This document shows, piece by piece, positions 23,898 through 32,420 of a DNA stretch of 32,884 nt. Made by a program: the position numbers and the translations under genes. The notes beneath the pieces were generated by a model. The model saw only the letters and a program-made list of their open reading frames with translations. It was not told the DNA's origin and ran no database searches. The stretch is from assembly GCA_948468685.1 (NCBI GenBank), contig CAOKJC010000003.1:1-32884 (forward strand), given 5' to 3'. The number at the start of each line of letters is the position of its first letter. Position 1 is the first letter of the stretch. The DNA is from an uncultured Clostridium sp. GTDB lineage: Bacteria; Bacillota; Clostridia; TANB77; CAG-508.

Positions 23898-24560
23898 CTA
23901 AACTATCCAATAGCAATTGATTGATATAATTGATGTTGGCATACCCTCAATTTGAATGTCAAATTTTAAACTTGGCTCAACTATAGTAGAAGCATTATGT
24001 ATTCTAAAACTAAATTGCCATCCATTGTCTAAATATAATTCAACTTTATTAGTGCTACCTGGTTTTAGTTGTATATCTACTAAACGAGTAGGTAAATTAA
24101 CTAAAGGTATTTTAACTTTTGCTTCCTCTTTTTTACTATTTTGATTTAATGTACCTCTCATATTAAAAGTTTGTATTTGAGTTAATTTATCACCATCTAT
24201 ACTTATTATTTTATAGAAATCAAATGCACCTAATAAATATTCAACCATTCTTTTAGGTAATTCTGGATACTCTTTATATATTCTTTTTATTTCATCAACA
24301 AATGCATTTAATAATGGAACATATATATCTAAATCCTTATCAGGCAAATCTCTCCAAGTTGTTCCTTTATCCTTTTCTTTAGATAGATAATCAAAAATTG
24401 GTTTTACATCATTCTAATATTGCTCTGAACATTTTTTATCATACCATCTTTCTCCAAAATCAAGAGTTTTAACTAATCTACTATGTTTTACTGCAAAATG
24501 GTTATGTTTAATACTAAAACCAATTTCCCATTTTCTTTCTTTTCTAATTGCTACTTTATT
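23898..24560 (-). pseudogene. Decayed HaeIII-family type II restriction endonuclease
   Basis: The frame encodes recognisable HaeIII-family sequence: KWEIGFSIKHNHFAVKHSR, then LDFGERWYD, MVEYLLGAFDFYKIIS, and near the end FRIHNASTIVEPSLKFDIQ. Intact relatives cut GGCC. Here an in-frame TAG (24416-24414) follows CSEQY, and the coding frame closes upstream at 24561, so about 95 N-terminal residues are missing or scrambled. The ORF beginning at 24347 starts at TTG without a ribosome binding site and is only the C-terminal part. No methyltransferase gene is adjacent. The gene is therefore a relic of a restriction-modification unit, lying between secA and the kinase operon. Family recognition is from remembered pattern. 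Confidence 0.82.
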
Positions 24561-24607
24561 TTATATCATAAATCGTCTTTTTTAACAACGATTTTAGAAA
24601 ATTTTTG

Positions 24608-24958
24608 TCATAAAATATAATGTTGTTTCTTTTTATAATTCATTAGAGCATTACATACAGTTTCACACATATTAATTTGTCTTGTCCCTTGTTTAGTTTT
24701 AGTAGTTCCTATATACCATCTTCCTTTATTATCTTTTGGCTTGTCATACACTATTTCGTTTTTATTATATAAATGTTTCTTAAAAGCCTTTTCATCTTCT
24801 ATTTTTGGTAGTTTTAAAGTTAATGTTGGATTATATTTTTTATTTCTCCTTTCTTTTTTCGAATGTAAATAAAAAATGCTATCACGAATGATAACATTTT
24901 TATTATTTGTATTCACTTTGTTTGCAATCACATAATCCTTTAATTTCAAGCACTTCAA
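24608..24958 (-). pseudogene. Probable tyrosine-integrase fragment
   Basis: The last 45 or so residues (DNKGRWYIGTTKTKQGTRQI, then MCETVCNALMNYKKKQ) match the pattern of the segment between the first catalytic Arg and the following His of phage/ICE integrases. The catalytic Arg box, HxxR and Tyr motifs are absent, and the first 60 residues are not recognised. The product (116 residues) is far shorter than a working integrase of about 380. It lies 47 nt upstream of the HaeIII-family relic and beside an inverted repeat near secA, which fits a degraded integrative element. No good ribosome binding site is visible. The identification is moderate. Confidence 0.5.
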
Positions 24959-24971
24959 AGATTTTACTTCA

Positions 24972-25027
24972 AACTATGAAAACATTTTGCAAACAGAATG
25001 CAAACAATTTAGTATGTTTTCATAGTT
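24972..25027. repeat. 14-bp perfect inverted repeat beside secA (terminator or att-site remnant)
   Basis: AACTATGAAAACAT (24972-24985) and ATGTTTTCATAGTT (25014-25027) are perfect complements. The 28-nt loop holds an inner pair TTTGCA/TGCAAA and the direct repeat TGCAAACA. It lies just past the secA stop codon, so it may terminate secA. The TGCAAAC repeats next to an integrase fragment also suit an integrase-binding or attachment site. Confidence 0.55.
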
Positions 25028-25061
25028 ATGTTTACTCGCTTAATCTCTGTAAGTATTGATA

Positions 25062-27815
25062 TTACTGATTTCTTCCACAGCAATTCTTGTATTTCTTCCC
25101 ACTTCCACATGGACAAGCATCATTTCTACCAACTTTAGGTCCTTCGTTTATAACTGTTTGGCTATATTCAGGTGTACTTATTTTCTTTCCACCATCAACA
25201 CTATTAATAGCCTCTAAAGCTGCACCTGTTATTTTTGCAGTTTCTTGTCTTTGAGCATTTTCACTTTGTTTTCTGATATTCATAAGAATTTTAACAACAT
25301 CTACTTTTATGTTTGAAACCATTTCTTCAAACATATCCATACCTTCCATTCTGTATTTTACAACAGGATCTTGTTGTCCATAAGCACGTAATCCAATACC
25401 ATTTTTTAATTCGTCCATACTATCAATATGGTTCATCCATTTTTCATCAACTATTTTAAGCATTACAACTCTTTCAAGTTCTCTTAATCTTTCTGCTGTT
25501 ATTTCTTCTTCTTTAGCTTGATATTTTTCAATTGCTTGAGCTTGTAATTCTTCTATAATAGCATTTGAATCGTTTCTATGTTCTTTGATAAAGTCTGCCA
25601 TATCTAATCCAAATATGTTTGTTATTTCTGTACTTAAGCTTTCTTCATTTACAGTTTTTCCTTCTTCACCTTCTATAAATGTTAAAACTGTTTCTTCTGC
25701 TATACTTTTTATCATATTTAATATGCTGTTATGTATATCTTCTCCATCTAAAACTTCTCTTCTTTGTTTATAGATAATTTCTCTTTGAGCATTCATAACA
25801 TCATCATATTTTAATACATTTTTACGAGTACTAAAGTTTCTTCCTTCAACTTTCTTTTGAGCGTTTTCAACTGCTTTTGAAATCATTTTTGAAGCTATTG
25901 GCATGTTTTCATCTGCACCTAATGTGTTATAAACTCTTGTTATAGCATCTCCACCAAAGATTTTCATTAAATCATCATCTAATCCTATAAAGAATCTTGA
26001 TTCTCCGACATCTCCTTGACGTCCAGAACGTCCTCTTAACTGATTGTCAATTCTTCTTGATTCATGTCTTTCTGTACCTATTATTTTTAATCCGCCTGCA
26101 TCAATAACTTTTTGTTTTTCGTCTTTTATTTGTTCATCATATTTTTTAACTAATGTACTGAATTGTTCTCTTGCTCTTAATATATCTTGGTCATCTGTTT
26201 CATAATAAGTATTAGATTCTTCTATTAAATTTGCTGGTACTCTATTTTTTCTCATTTCTTCTTTTGCTAAGTATTCACTATTTCCTCCTAGCATAATGTC
26301 AGTACCACGTCCTGCCATGTTTGTTGCTATTGTTACAGCTCCAAATTTACCAGCTTGTGCAACTATCATAGCTTCTTTTTCATGTGATTTAGCATTTAAT
26401 ACTTCATGTGGTATTCTAGCTTCTGTTAATAATTTGCTTAATTTCTCAGATTTTTCTATTGATACTGTACCAATTAGAACTGGCTGTCCTTTTGCATGAC
26501 TTTCTTTTACTTCTTCAACTACTGCTTTAAATTTTGCTTTTTCATTTTTATATATAACATCATTTCCATCGTTTCTTACCATTGGTTTATTTGTTGGTAT
26601 TTCTACAACATCTAAGTTATATATTTCTTCGAATTCTGCTTCTTCTGTCATAGCTGTACCTGTCATACCTGATAATTTGTCATACATTCTGAAATAGTTT
26701 TGGAATGTTATTGTTGCAAGTGTCTTAGATTCATCTGCTATTTTTACTTTTTCTTTAGCTTCAATTGCTTGATGTAATCCATTGTTGTATCTTCTTCCAT
26801 ACATAATACGTCCTGTAAATTCATCAACAATTAAAACTTCTCCATCTTTTACAATGTAATCTATATCTTTTTTCATTACTCCATGAGCTCTCAAAGCTTG
26901 ATTTACATGGTGTACTAATGTAGAGTTTTCTAAGTCATTAAAGTTTTCTAATCCGAAAAATTCTTCAGCTTTTTTAGTTCCTTTTTGTGTTAATGATGCT
27001 GATTTTGCTTTTAAGTCTATTATGTAATCATAGTTTTCGTTGTCTTCTGCTTGTTCAAAATCTTTTACATCTTCTTCAACTATTACTTTTGCTTCTAATT
27101 TTCTTACAAAGTCATTTGCTTTTTTATAAAGGTCTGATGATTCATTTGCTCTACCTGAAATGATAAGTGGTGTTCTTGCTTCATCAACTAAAATACTATC
27201 GATTTCGTCAACTATTGCATAATGTAATCCTCTTTGTACTAATTGACTTTTGTAAATAACCATGTTATCTCTTAAATAGTCGAATCCAAATTCATTGTTT
27301 GTTCCATATGTTATATCTGCTGCATATGCTTTTTGTTTTGCTTGTGGGTCCATTCCTGCAATTACTAATCCAACTGATAGTCCTAAGAATTTATATAATT
27401 TTCCCATCCATTCACTATCTCTTTTTGCTAAGTAATCATTTACTGTAATTACGTGTACACCTTTTCCTTCTAGTGCATTTAAGTATACTGGTAATGTTGC
27501 AACTAATGTTTTTCCTTCACCAGTTTTCATTTCTGCAATTCTTCCTTGGTGTAAAATAATTCCACCTATTAATTGTACATCAAAGTGTCTCATTCCTAAT
27601 GCTCTTTTTGAAGCTTCTCTTACTACTGCAAAGGCTTCTGGTAATATATCATCTAATGTCTTTCCATTTTTTAATTCTTCTTTAAAATAATTTGTTTTTT
27701 CTTTTAATTCATGGTCTGTTAATTTTTCCATTTCTGGTTCTAAGCTGTTGATTTTTTCTATTGTTGGCATTATTCTTTTTACTTCTTTTTCACTATATGT
27801 TTTAAATAGTTTCAT
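25062..27815 (-). CDS. secA: Preprotein translocase ATPase SecA
   Basis: The cytosolic motor that drives unfolded preproteins through SecYEG. The 917-residue product is full length. Motifs in order: [22 protein letters not shown] and [14 protein letters not shown] (Walker A, about residues 97-110), [32 protein letters not shown] (Walker B region, about 205), [10 protein letters not shown], and [25 protein letters not shown] split across the second helicase lobe. The C-terminus has the SEC-C zinc motif [18 protein letters not shown] (about 895-913), used for SecB or lipid contact. AGGAGG lies 11 nt before the ATG, and an extended -10 promoter precedes it. Assignment is certain. Confidence 0.98.
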   Translation of the reverse strand: MKLFKTYSEKEVKRIMPTIEKINSLEPEMEKLTDHELKEKTNYFKEELKNGKTLDDILPEAFAVVREASKRALGMRHFDVQLIGGIILHQGRIAEMKTGEGKTLVATLPVYLNALEGKGVHVITVNDYLAKRDSEWMGKLYKFLGLSVGLVIAGMDPQAKQKAYAADITYGTNNEFGFDYLRDNMVIYKSQLVQRGLHYAIVDEIDSILVDEARTPLIISGRANESSDLYKKANDFVRKLEAKVIVEEDVKDFEQAEDNENYDYIIDLKAKSASLTQKGTKKAEEFFGLENFNDLENSTLVHHVNQALRAHGVMKKDIDYIVKDGEVLIVDEFTGRIMYGRRYNNGLHQAIEAKEKVKIADESKTLATITFQNYFRMYDKLSGMTGTAMTEEAEFEEIYNLDVVEIPTNKPMVRNDGNDVIYKNEKAKFKAVVEEVKESHAKGQPVLIGTVSIEKSEKLSKLLTEARIPHEVLNAKSHEKEAMIVAQAGKFGAVTIATNMAGRGTDIMLGGNSEYLAKEEMRKNRVPANLIEESNTYYETDDQDILRAREQFSTLVKKYDEQIKDEKQKVIDAGGLKIIGTERHESRRIDNQLRGRSGRQGDVGESRFFIGLDDDLMKIFGGDAITRVYNTLGADENMPIASKMISKAVENAQKKVEGRNFSTRKNVLKYDDVMNAQREIIYKQRREVLDGEDIHNSILNMIKSIAEETVLTFIEGEEGKTVNEESLSTEITNIFGLDMADFIKEHRNDSNAIIEELQAQAIEKYQAKEEEITAERLRELERVVMLKIVDEKWMNHIDSMDELKNGIGLRAYGQQDPVVKYRMEGMDMFEEMVSNIKVDVVKILMNIRKQSENAQRQETAKITGAALEAINSVDGGKKISTPEYSQTVINEGPKVGRNDACPCGSGKKYKNCCGRNQ

Positions 27816-27859
27816 ATTTGTATATTCCTCCTAGGTTTTTTGTTTTATTTTCCTTTGTA

Positions 27860-27888
27860 ACTATATCATTAAAAGATGCTTTTAGCAA
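27860..27888 (-). promoter_or_regulatory. Promoter of secA
   Basis: On the minus strand TTGCTA (27888-27883), a 17-nt spacer and TATAGT (27865-27860), preceded by TGA at the extended -10 position. It leaves a leader of roughly 40 nt before the start codon. Confidence 0.6.
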
Positions 27889-27981
27889 GTAGTTTTTGTA
27901 ATATTTATATATATTTCTCATATATTTTAATAAAATCACTTTAGAAATGAGTTACAATTCACAGTTATCTATTTGATTTTA

Positions 27982-28131
27982 AAAATGTTTACTATATAAT
28001 ATTTAAAATTGAGTTTGACCTTGATTAGTTATTCATATCAATATATTATAGTGTGTATCTAACATATAAATATTCTGTGCCCTAACCGCCTTGGAAAACG
28101 GAAATTTGAAATATTATATAGTAAACATTTT
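27982..28131. mobile_element. MITE-like 150-bp element with perfect 23-bp terminal inverted repeats
   Basis: The 23-nt segments 27982-28004 and 28109-28131 are exact reverse complements (AAAATGTTTACTATATAAT is their start and end), separated by 104 nt with no ORF. The interior includes a GC-richer patch (CCTAACCGCCTTGGAAAACG). The element occupies the gap between the secA promoter and the plus-strand gene at 28180. Its right arm is directly followed by TATAAT, so it may supply part of that gene's promoter. No clear target-site duplication is seen. Apart from the secA promoter and this element, nothing else was recognised in 27816-28179. Confidence 0.6.
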
Positions 28132-28179
28132 ATAATAATTTTTTGTAGTTGCAAATTGTAACAGAAATGAGGATTATAT

Positions 28180-28735
28180 ATGTTTGTATTTAATGTCAAG
28201 GTAAATCGGAAGTAAAATATTTAAATATTTCTTTATTGGAGTTATTATACTTTTAATATGTATATTAGGAATTGTCATGTATAAAGTATTTACTGGTGCA
28301 AATAATAGCACAAGAAGCGAAAGTTGCTTACCTAGTAAAAATGGAGTTTCTCAAATATCTTCTAAAAATTACACAAATGTTTTAAAAACTGTTCATGAAA
28401 ATATTGATTCTTATGTTGGAAAAAAGATTTGTTTTACAGGATATGTTTATCGAGTTTTGGACTTAGAAGGTAATCAATTTGTTTTAGCTAGAGATATGAT
28501 TATAAATTCTAATTATCAAAGTGTTATTGTTGGCTTTCTTTGCGAATATGATAATGCTAAAGATTTTGCAAATGATACTTGGGTCCAAGTTACTGGTGAA
28601 ATTGTAAAGGGTGATTATCATGGTGATATGCCTATTTTAAAAATCACTGAAATAGATGTTGTACCAAAGCCTTCTTCTGAAGAATATGTTTATCCTCCTG
28701 ATGATAGTTATATTCCTACTAGTGGAATATTATAA
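28180..28735 (+). CDS. Membrane-anchored OB-like protein (TIGR03943/DUF1980 C-terminal type), frameshifted near its start
   Basis: The uninterrupted frame from 28277 encodes a domain (VGKKICFTGYVYRVLD, QFVLARDMII, VGFLCEYDNAKDF, TWVQVTGEI, then YVYPPDDSYIPT) like the C-terminal OB-type domain of the YcgQ/TIGR03943 proteins. Upstream in the same frame is a transmembrane segment (FFIGVIILLICILGIVM) but no start codon before a TAA. A start with GAGG and 7-nt spacing is at 28180; its frame joins the segment if the C at 28207 is removed, giving a product of about 184 residues with an N-terminal anchor. The break is therefore one base. A terminator follows. The function of the domain is unknown. 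Confidence 0.7.
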
Positions 28736-28739
28736 AAGA

Positions 28740-28764
28740 CCTCTAAATAGTAGAGGCTTTTTTT
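28740..28764 (+). terminator. Intrinsic terminator
   Basis: CCTCTA and TAGAGG form a short stem with a 5-nt loop, followed by CTTTTTTTG, 5 nt after the stop codon of the OB-like gene. Confidence 0.82.
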
Positions 28765-28869
28765 GTTTTTCTATTTCTTTTTGTGTCATTTAATGTTAAA
28801 ATATATTATATAAAATTTTTATTACTACTCTATGTTTTATTCTAAGATATAAAAAGGGGTGGATGTATT

Positions 28870-29598
28870 ATGCTTAATGTATTAATTGCTGATGATAATA
28901 TTTATTATGTTAAAAATTTGGTGAATTTTGTAATTGGAAAGAATTCTAATATCAAAATAACTAATATTGCTTCTGATGGTTTAGAGGTTTTGAATGTAAT
29001 TCAAGAAAATTCTGATAAAATAGATTTAATACTTTTAGATTTAAAAATGCCTAAGATTGATGGTATAGAAATATTAGATAAATTATATAATATGAACCTA
29101 GCTCATTCCCCAACTGTTTTTGTTATTTCTGGTGAGAGTTATCTTTTAAGTCAAGTTATTCATCATCCTCTTGTATCAGATTTTATAAATAAGTTTGAAA
29201 ATATGGATAATATATATAACAAGTTGCAAAATTATGAAAGAAATTTAAATTTTTTAAAGCAAAAAGAAAATTTGTCAAAAAAGATATATTCTGAACTTGT
29301 TCATATTGGATATAATCCTTCACATATAGGTACTCAATATATAAAAGAATGTATATTGGAAATTTATTCAAATAGTAATAATACATATACTCAAAATTTA
29401 GAAAACTTTATATATAAAAAAATTGCATTTTCACATAACAAGTCTTTAAAAAATGTAAAGACTAATATTGTAAAAGCTACAGATTATATGTATACAGAGG
29501 CAGATATGTCTAAAATTAAAGATTATTTTTGTTTTAATGATATTAATAAAAAGCCTACTCCTAAAGTTGTTATTTCTACTATTTTGAATAAGTTATAA
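28870..29598 (+). CDS. Response regulator with Spo0A-like C-terminal domain
   Basis: A 242-residue receiver plus DNA-binding protein. The receiver has the acidic pair Asp8-Asp9, the phosphoacceptor Asp57 in LLLDLKMP, Ser87 in the ISGES switch position, and Lys108 in FINKFEN. From about residue 140 the sequence follows the Spo0A C-terminal domain pattern: SELVHIGYNPSHIGTQYIKE, then a helical stretch and the closing KPTPKVVISTILNKL. The recognition helix is very divergent, so it may be a Spo0A paralogue with altered targets rather than the sporulation master regulator. GGGGTGG precedes the ATG. It is transcribed alone and followed by a strong terminator. No sensor kinase is adjacent. Confidence 0.84.
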   Translation: MLNVLIADDNIYYVKNLVNFVIGKNSNIKITNIASDGLEVLNVIQENSDKIDLILLDLKMPKIDGIEILDKLYNMNLAHSPTVFVISGESYLLSQVIHHPLVSDFINKFENMDNIYNKLQNYERNLNFLKQKENLSKKIYSELVHIGYNPSHIGTQYIKECILEIYSNSNNTYTQNLENFIYKKIAFSHNKSLKNVKTNIVKATDYMYTEADMSKIKDYFCFNDINKKPTPKVVISTILNKL

Positions 29599-29604
29599 CA
29601 TAGC

Positions 29605-29646
29605 AAGAACTTCTATTATACTTTTAAAAGTATAGTAGAAGTTCTT
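29605..29646 (+). terminator. Strong intrinsic terminator after the Spo0A-like gene
   Basis: AAGAACTTCTA pairs with TAGAAGTTCTT, and the inner TATACTTTTAAAAGTATA extends the stem with one mismatch. TTTATTT follows. It begins 7 nt after the stop codon. Confidence 0.85.
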
Positions 29647-29734
29647 TTATTTACTAAATGTTGTCTTCCATTTTTTAACTACATCATCAATTCCTTAAAA
29701 TATATGTAACTTCTTTATCAACATTGTCTTAAAT

Positions 29735-30124
29735 TTATTCAAATATTTTATCTTTATGTTGTTCTATATATTTTTCTAAAAAATCGCAAAGTGAAGGTTC
29801 AAATTCATAATATGCATCATCTGTTTGTATATAATCATCTAGTTCACCATAAGCTACTGCTTTTTTATAATTGTTAGCAATCTTTTTATTACTAATTTCT
29901 AAAATTGCTTGATATAATTCTTCTGAATTGGTTTCAGGATAGCTGTCAAAATATTCACTATGTCCACCACTATTAATTTCACTATCATAGTAAAAACATA
30001 ATACTGCATTTTTTTGAGTTCTATTTAATGTATCTATATCTCTATTACAAATATCTTCAATAAAACAATTCCATCTTTCAATTTTTTCAGAAATAATATT
30101 ACTATTTTCATTTAAAACATTCAT
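29735..30124 (-). CDS. DMP19-family (DUF4375-type) protein, probable orphan immunity gene
   Basis: A 129-residue soluble protein. LNRTQKNAVLCFYYDSEIN followed by SGGHSEYFDSYPETNSEELYQAI matches the DMP19 family signature (NGGxxQYF-like motif). DMP19 relatives occur among immunity genes of polymorphic toxin loci. I chose ATG 30124, with GGGAGG 6-7 nt upstream, rather than the longer frame to 30160. It lies at the low-coordinate end of the RHS cassette array, and no toxin-tip ORF remains upstream: 30161-30496 holds only a noncoding repeat. It therefore looks like the survivor of a lost toxin/immunity pair. The immunity role is inferred. Confidence 0.7.
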   Translation of the reverse strand: MNVLNENSNIISEKIERWNCFIEDICNRDIDTLNRTQKNAVLCFYYDSEINSGGHSEYFDSYPETNSEELYQAILEISNKKIANNYKKAVAYGELDDYIQTDDAYYEFEPSLCDFLEKYIEQHKDKIFE

Positions 30125-30279
30125 TTTTCGCCTCCCAATAATTATAAGATTTGTTATCATGTTGGGTTTTATTATTTGTATGTTAAATACATCTTATTAA
30201 ATTGTTTTATAAATTATATAGTTGAAAACTATCCACTATCTTATCTATCACTTCTAGTTCTTCATTCTTCTCTTTACTA

Positions 30280-30490
30280 TTATATTACTATTTATATCAT
30301 ATCCATATTCTTTTGTAAAACAATATTTTTTTATTTACTTACATTCTTAATTCCTTAAAATATAAGTTTTTCTTTCAACTTCACGGTTCAATACAAAACA
30401 TAAGAAACTCTAATTATATTTTATGAATTCCTTCCATTTTACCTTGTTTATAAACTTTTTCTATAAAATATGATAGAGTTTCTAGTATTT
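30280..30490. repeat. Cassette-border direct repeat, copy B (about 211 bp)
   Basis: Matches 31716-31980 in the same orientation over its whole length except for an extra central segment in copy A. Shared blocks include TATATTACTATTTATATC, TTACTTACATTCTTAATTCC and AAACATAAGAAACTCTAAT. It ends in an imperfect inverted repeat (AGAAACTCTA at 30403, TAGAGTTTCT at 30474-30483) immediately after the YcxB-like gene. The gap 30161-30496 contains no convincing gene. Confidence 0.75.
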
Positions 30491-30496
30491 CTTTAT

Positions 30497-31012
30497 TTAG
30501 ATTCTAAGTTTCTTTTGTTTCAAAAATTGTTCAAATTGCTTTGCCGTTCCTTTAGTAAAACTATCTTTTTTTAATGCAATTCTTAATTTTGTTTTACTTA
30601 CTAAAATATAATAATTTTTAGTCTTCACTGCTTTTTCTATATTTGAAAATTTCATATTTTCTATATGATTTGTATAAATATTTATTTCCTCTTCTGTAAT
30701 TAGCAACTCCACTTCAATCAAATTCCCATTATTCTTTTCTAAATCTCTATTATATTCAAGATTCTTATTTTTATAGAATATATAAAATTGAAAACATAAT
30801 AATATTAATAATGTAGCAATATTTGCCATTGCTGTATTAATATCTAAAATTATTAATTTAGGAAATATGATAGATAATATGCTAATGATAAAATTAACAA
30901 TAAATATTATTTCCACAACAAGCATACATGGTCTTTTAAAACAAATATATTTATAATATTCATTATAGTAATCTTTTGTATACATGAATTTATTTTTAAA
31001 AATTACTTCCAT
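30497..31012 (-). CDS. YcxB-like membrane protein, probable immunity partner
   Basis: A 171-residue protein with two adjacent transmembrane segments (about residues 30-50 and 60-80) and a C-terminal YcxB-like domain: VELLITEEEINIYTNHIENM, then FSNIEKAVKTKNYYILVS and LKKDSFTKGTAKQFEQFLKQ. ATG 31012 has GGAGGG 8 nt upstream; the GTG at 31021 would overlap that site. It starts 43 nt after an orphan RHS toxin tip, the normal place for an immunity gene. A membrane location would suit protection against a membrane-acting toxin. The family call is good; the immunity role is inferred from position. Confidence 0.75.
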   Translation of the reverse strand: MEVIFKNKFMYTKDYYNEYYKYICFKRPCMLVVEIIFIVNFIISILSIIFPKLIILDINTAMANIATLLILLCFQFYIFYKNKNLEYNRDLEKNNGNLIEVELLITEEEINIYTNHIENMKFSNIEKAVKTKNYYILVSKTKLRIALKKDSFTKGTAKQFEQFLKQKKLRI

Positions 31013-31055
31013 AAAAATCACCCTCCGTTTTAATTTATATACTTTTATTCTAAAT

Positions 31056-31652
31056 TTAATATGCAGGTTGTAAAGAACTATTGCATGTTCCAGTTTGAAA
31101 AATCATATATGCTGCCCCAAAAAATGCTCCATTTATACTAGCATTAGCATATGCAGATTCTGAAATATCTCCATTTATTTGTTTTTCAATTTCTACTTCA
31201 AATCCTATCTGTAGTTTTGTAATATCTAATCGTACTGATGCACTACTAGTTAAATCTTCATGAATTAGTGAAAATTTTAATCCTGTATTATTTAATCCTA
31301 TACTAAAATCCATTGTAGCTTTTGCAATATTTACTTTTATTCCTACATTTGAAGAAGTTGGAGCATTTGAAACTCCATTTGCATAAACTGATATTGGCTT
31401 AGATGAATTATTTTTTCCTGATGTAACAGTACTTATTGTACTACCAGTAGTAACAGATATTGGAGAAATGATTGGTGTTTTAGAATATACTTCTTCTTTT
31501 ACATCTGAAACTTGTGTAGAAGCACCAAATAATCTAGTTATTATATTTCCTATATTTTTGAAAAAATTCCCTATCTCTTTCCAAAACTTTCCATTCGAAT
31601 CCAATCTATTAATTGGATTGTTTTCACAATATGCATATACATTTGTCCCCAA
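31056..31652 (-). CDS. Orphan RHS C-terminal module (toxin tip without RHS body)
   Basis: Starts abruptly at the end of the RHS core (GTNVYAYCENNPINRLDSNG) and continues into a unique 175-residue tip. The tip has FWKEIGNFFKNIGNIITRLFG, a Ser/Thr-rich linker, and a beta-rich, glycine-containing end (ASINGAFFGAAYMIF). The only starts are TTG at 31652 with no ribosome binding site, and a stop codon lies a few codons upstream of the homology. It is therefore a silent or displaced cassette rather than a stand-alone gene. The upstream edge is a 43-bp segment identical to the corresponding part of the intact RHS gene, which would allow recombination into it. The tip's activity is unknown. Confidence 0.72.
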   Translation of the reverse strand: MGTNVYAYCENNPINRLDSNGKFWKEIGNFFKNIGNIITRLFGASTQVSDVKEEVYSKTPIISPISVTTGSTISTVTSGKNNSSKPISVYANGVSNAPTSSNVGIKVNIAKATMDFSIGLNNTGLKFSLIHEDLTSSASVRLDITKLQIGFEVEIEKQINGDISESAYANASINGAFFGAAYMIFQTGTCNSSLQPAY

Positions 31653-31667
31653 AAGTGTTTCTGTTAA
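31625..31667. repeat. 43-bp direct repeat, copy in the orphan RHS tip
   Basis: Identical over 43 bases to 32774-32816. It encodes the RHS-core end LTETLLGTNVYAYC on the minus strand. Similarity stops sharply at 31667, marking the breakpoint of the displaced cassette. Confidence 0.88.
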
Positions 31668-31715
31668 TTTTATTTAAATTTAACCTTGATAGCTTGTCTA
31701 TTGTGTTTGTCCGAG

Positions 31716-31980
31716 TTATATTACTATTTATATCATATCCATATAACAATATTTTTTATTTACTTACATTCTTAATTCCTTAAAATATACGTTTTTCTTT
31801 CAACTTCTCGGTTCAATACGAAACATAAGAAACTCTAATTGCATTTTATGGCTCCCTTTCGCTTCACTTTGTTCAGCTCATCGTCATTCAAAAATTTTTT
31901 CAAAATTTTTGCCTTCCAAACCATTATATGAGCGTATATGAACTCTTTCCATAAAATGTAATAGAGTTTCTAATATTTTT
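31716..31980. repeat. Cassette-border direct repeat, copy A (about 265 bp)
   Basis: Same orientation and blocks as copy B at 30280-30490, with an extra central segment of roughly 60 nt containing CAAAAATTTTTTCAAAATTT. It ends in a long inverted repeat (31828-31851 with 31949-31971; arms GCATTTTATGG and CCATAAAATGT). It fills most of the gene-free interval 31653-32065 downstream of the DUF2019-like immunity gene. Confidence 0.75.
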
Positions 31981-32065
31981 CCAATCACATTCGAAGCTTT
32001 TTTCAAAACTTATATTTCAAAGATTTGTAAAGGTAATTTTAAGTATTATATTCGACTTATTTTAT

Positions 32066-32419
32066 TCATTCTATACCTTTTTCCTTCCATATCTTTAATG
32101 CTATTTCTGCTTCAAATCTTATAATTCCTATATCTTGTTTATTTGATATTTCTTCTATTTTTTTTAATGCTTTATCTATATTGCAGTTATGTCTTAACGA
32201 ATCTGAAGATGCATTAAATGATACTTCTATATTATTATTATCTATAAGTTCTTTTAGAGCTTCTATATAATAATTCTCATTTTGATATTTATCATTTAGT
32301 TTATTTAATTTTAGAGCATATCTATTATTAGTTCTGTAATTGTTTTTTAACATTGCATTTTGCATATTAATAATATAATTTATATACTGTTCTATGAAAT
32401 AATTTTTATTTGATTTCAC
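32066..32419 (-). CDS. DUF2019-like helical immunity protein
   Basis: A 117-residue helical protein. RYALKLNKLNDKYQNENYYI, then LKELIDNNNIEVSFNASSDSL, and the end RFEAEIALKIWKEKGIE resemble DUF2019 proteins, HEAT-like helical proteins found as immunity partners of RHS toxins. The start is GTG at 32419, 1 nt after the toxin stop codon. GGAGG inside the last toxin codons is 8 nt upstream, which makes it preferable to the TTG at 32434. This tight coupling supports a toxin-antidote pair. The specific interaction is inferred. Confidence 0.75.
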   Translation of the reverse strand: MKSNKNYFIEQYINYIINMQNAMLKNNYRTNNRYALKLNKLNDKYQNENYYIEALKELIDNNNIEVSFNASSDSLRHNCNIDKALKKIEEISNKQDIGIIRFEAEIALKIWKEKGIE

Positions 32420-32420
32420 T

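Noticed and set aside
28081-28105. Patch CCTAACCGCCTTGGAAAACG resembling a tRNA-Ser(GGA) anticodon arm
   Set aside because: No acceptor stem, T-arm or D-arm can be formed around it; it lies inside the MITE-like element and cannot be called a tRNA.
30176-30358. 60-residue plus-strand ORF between the DMP19 and YcxB-like genes
   Set aside because: Tyr/Leu/Ile low-complexity translation, no ribosome binding site, overlaps the noncoding direct repeat; no toxin remnant could be recognised.
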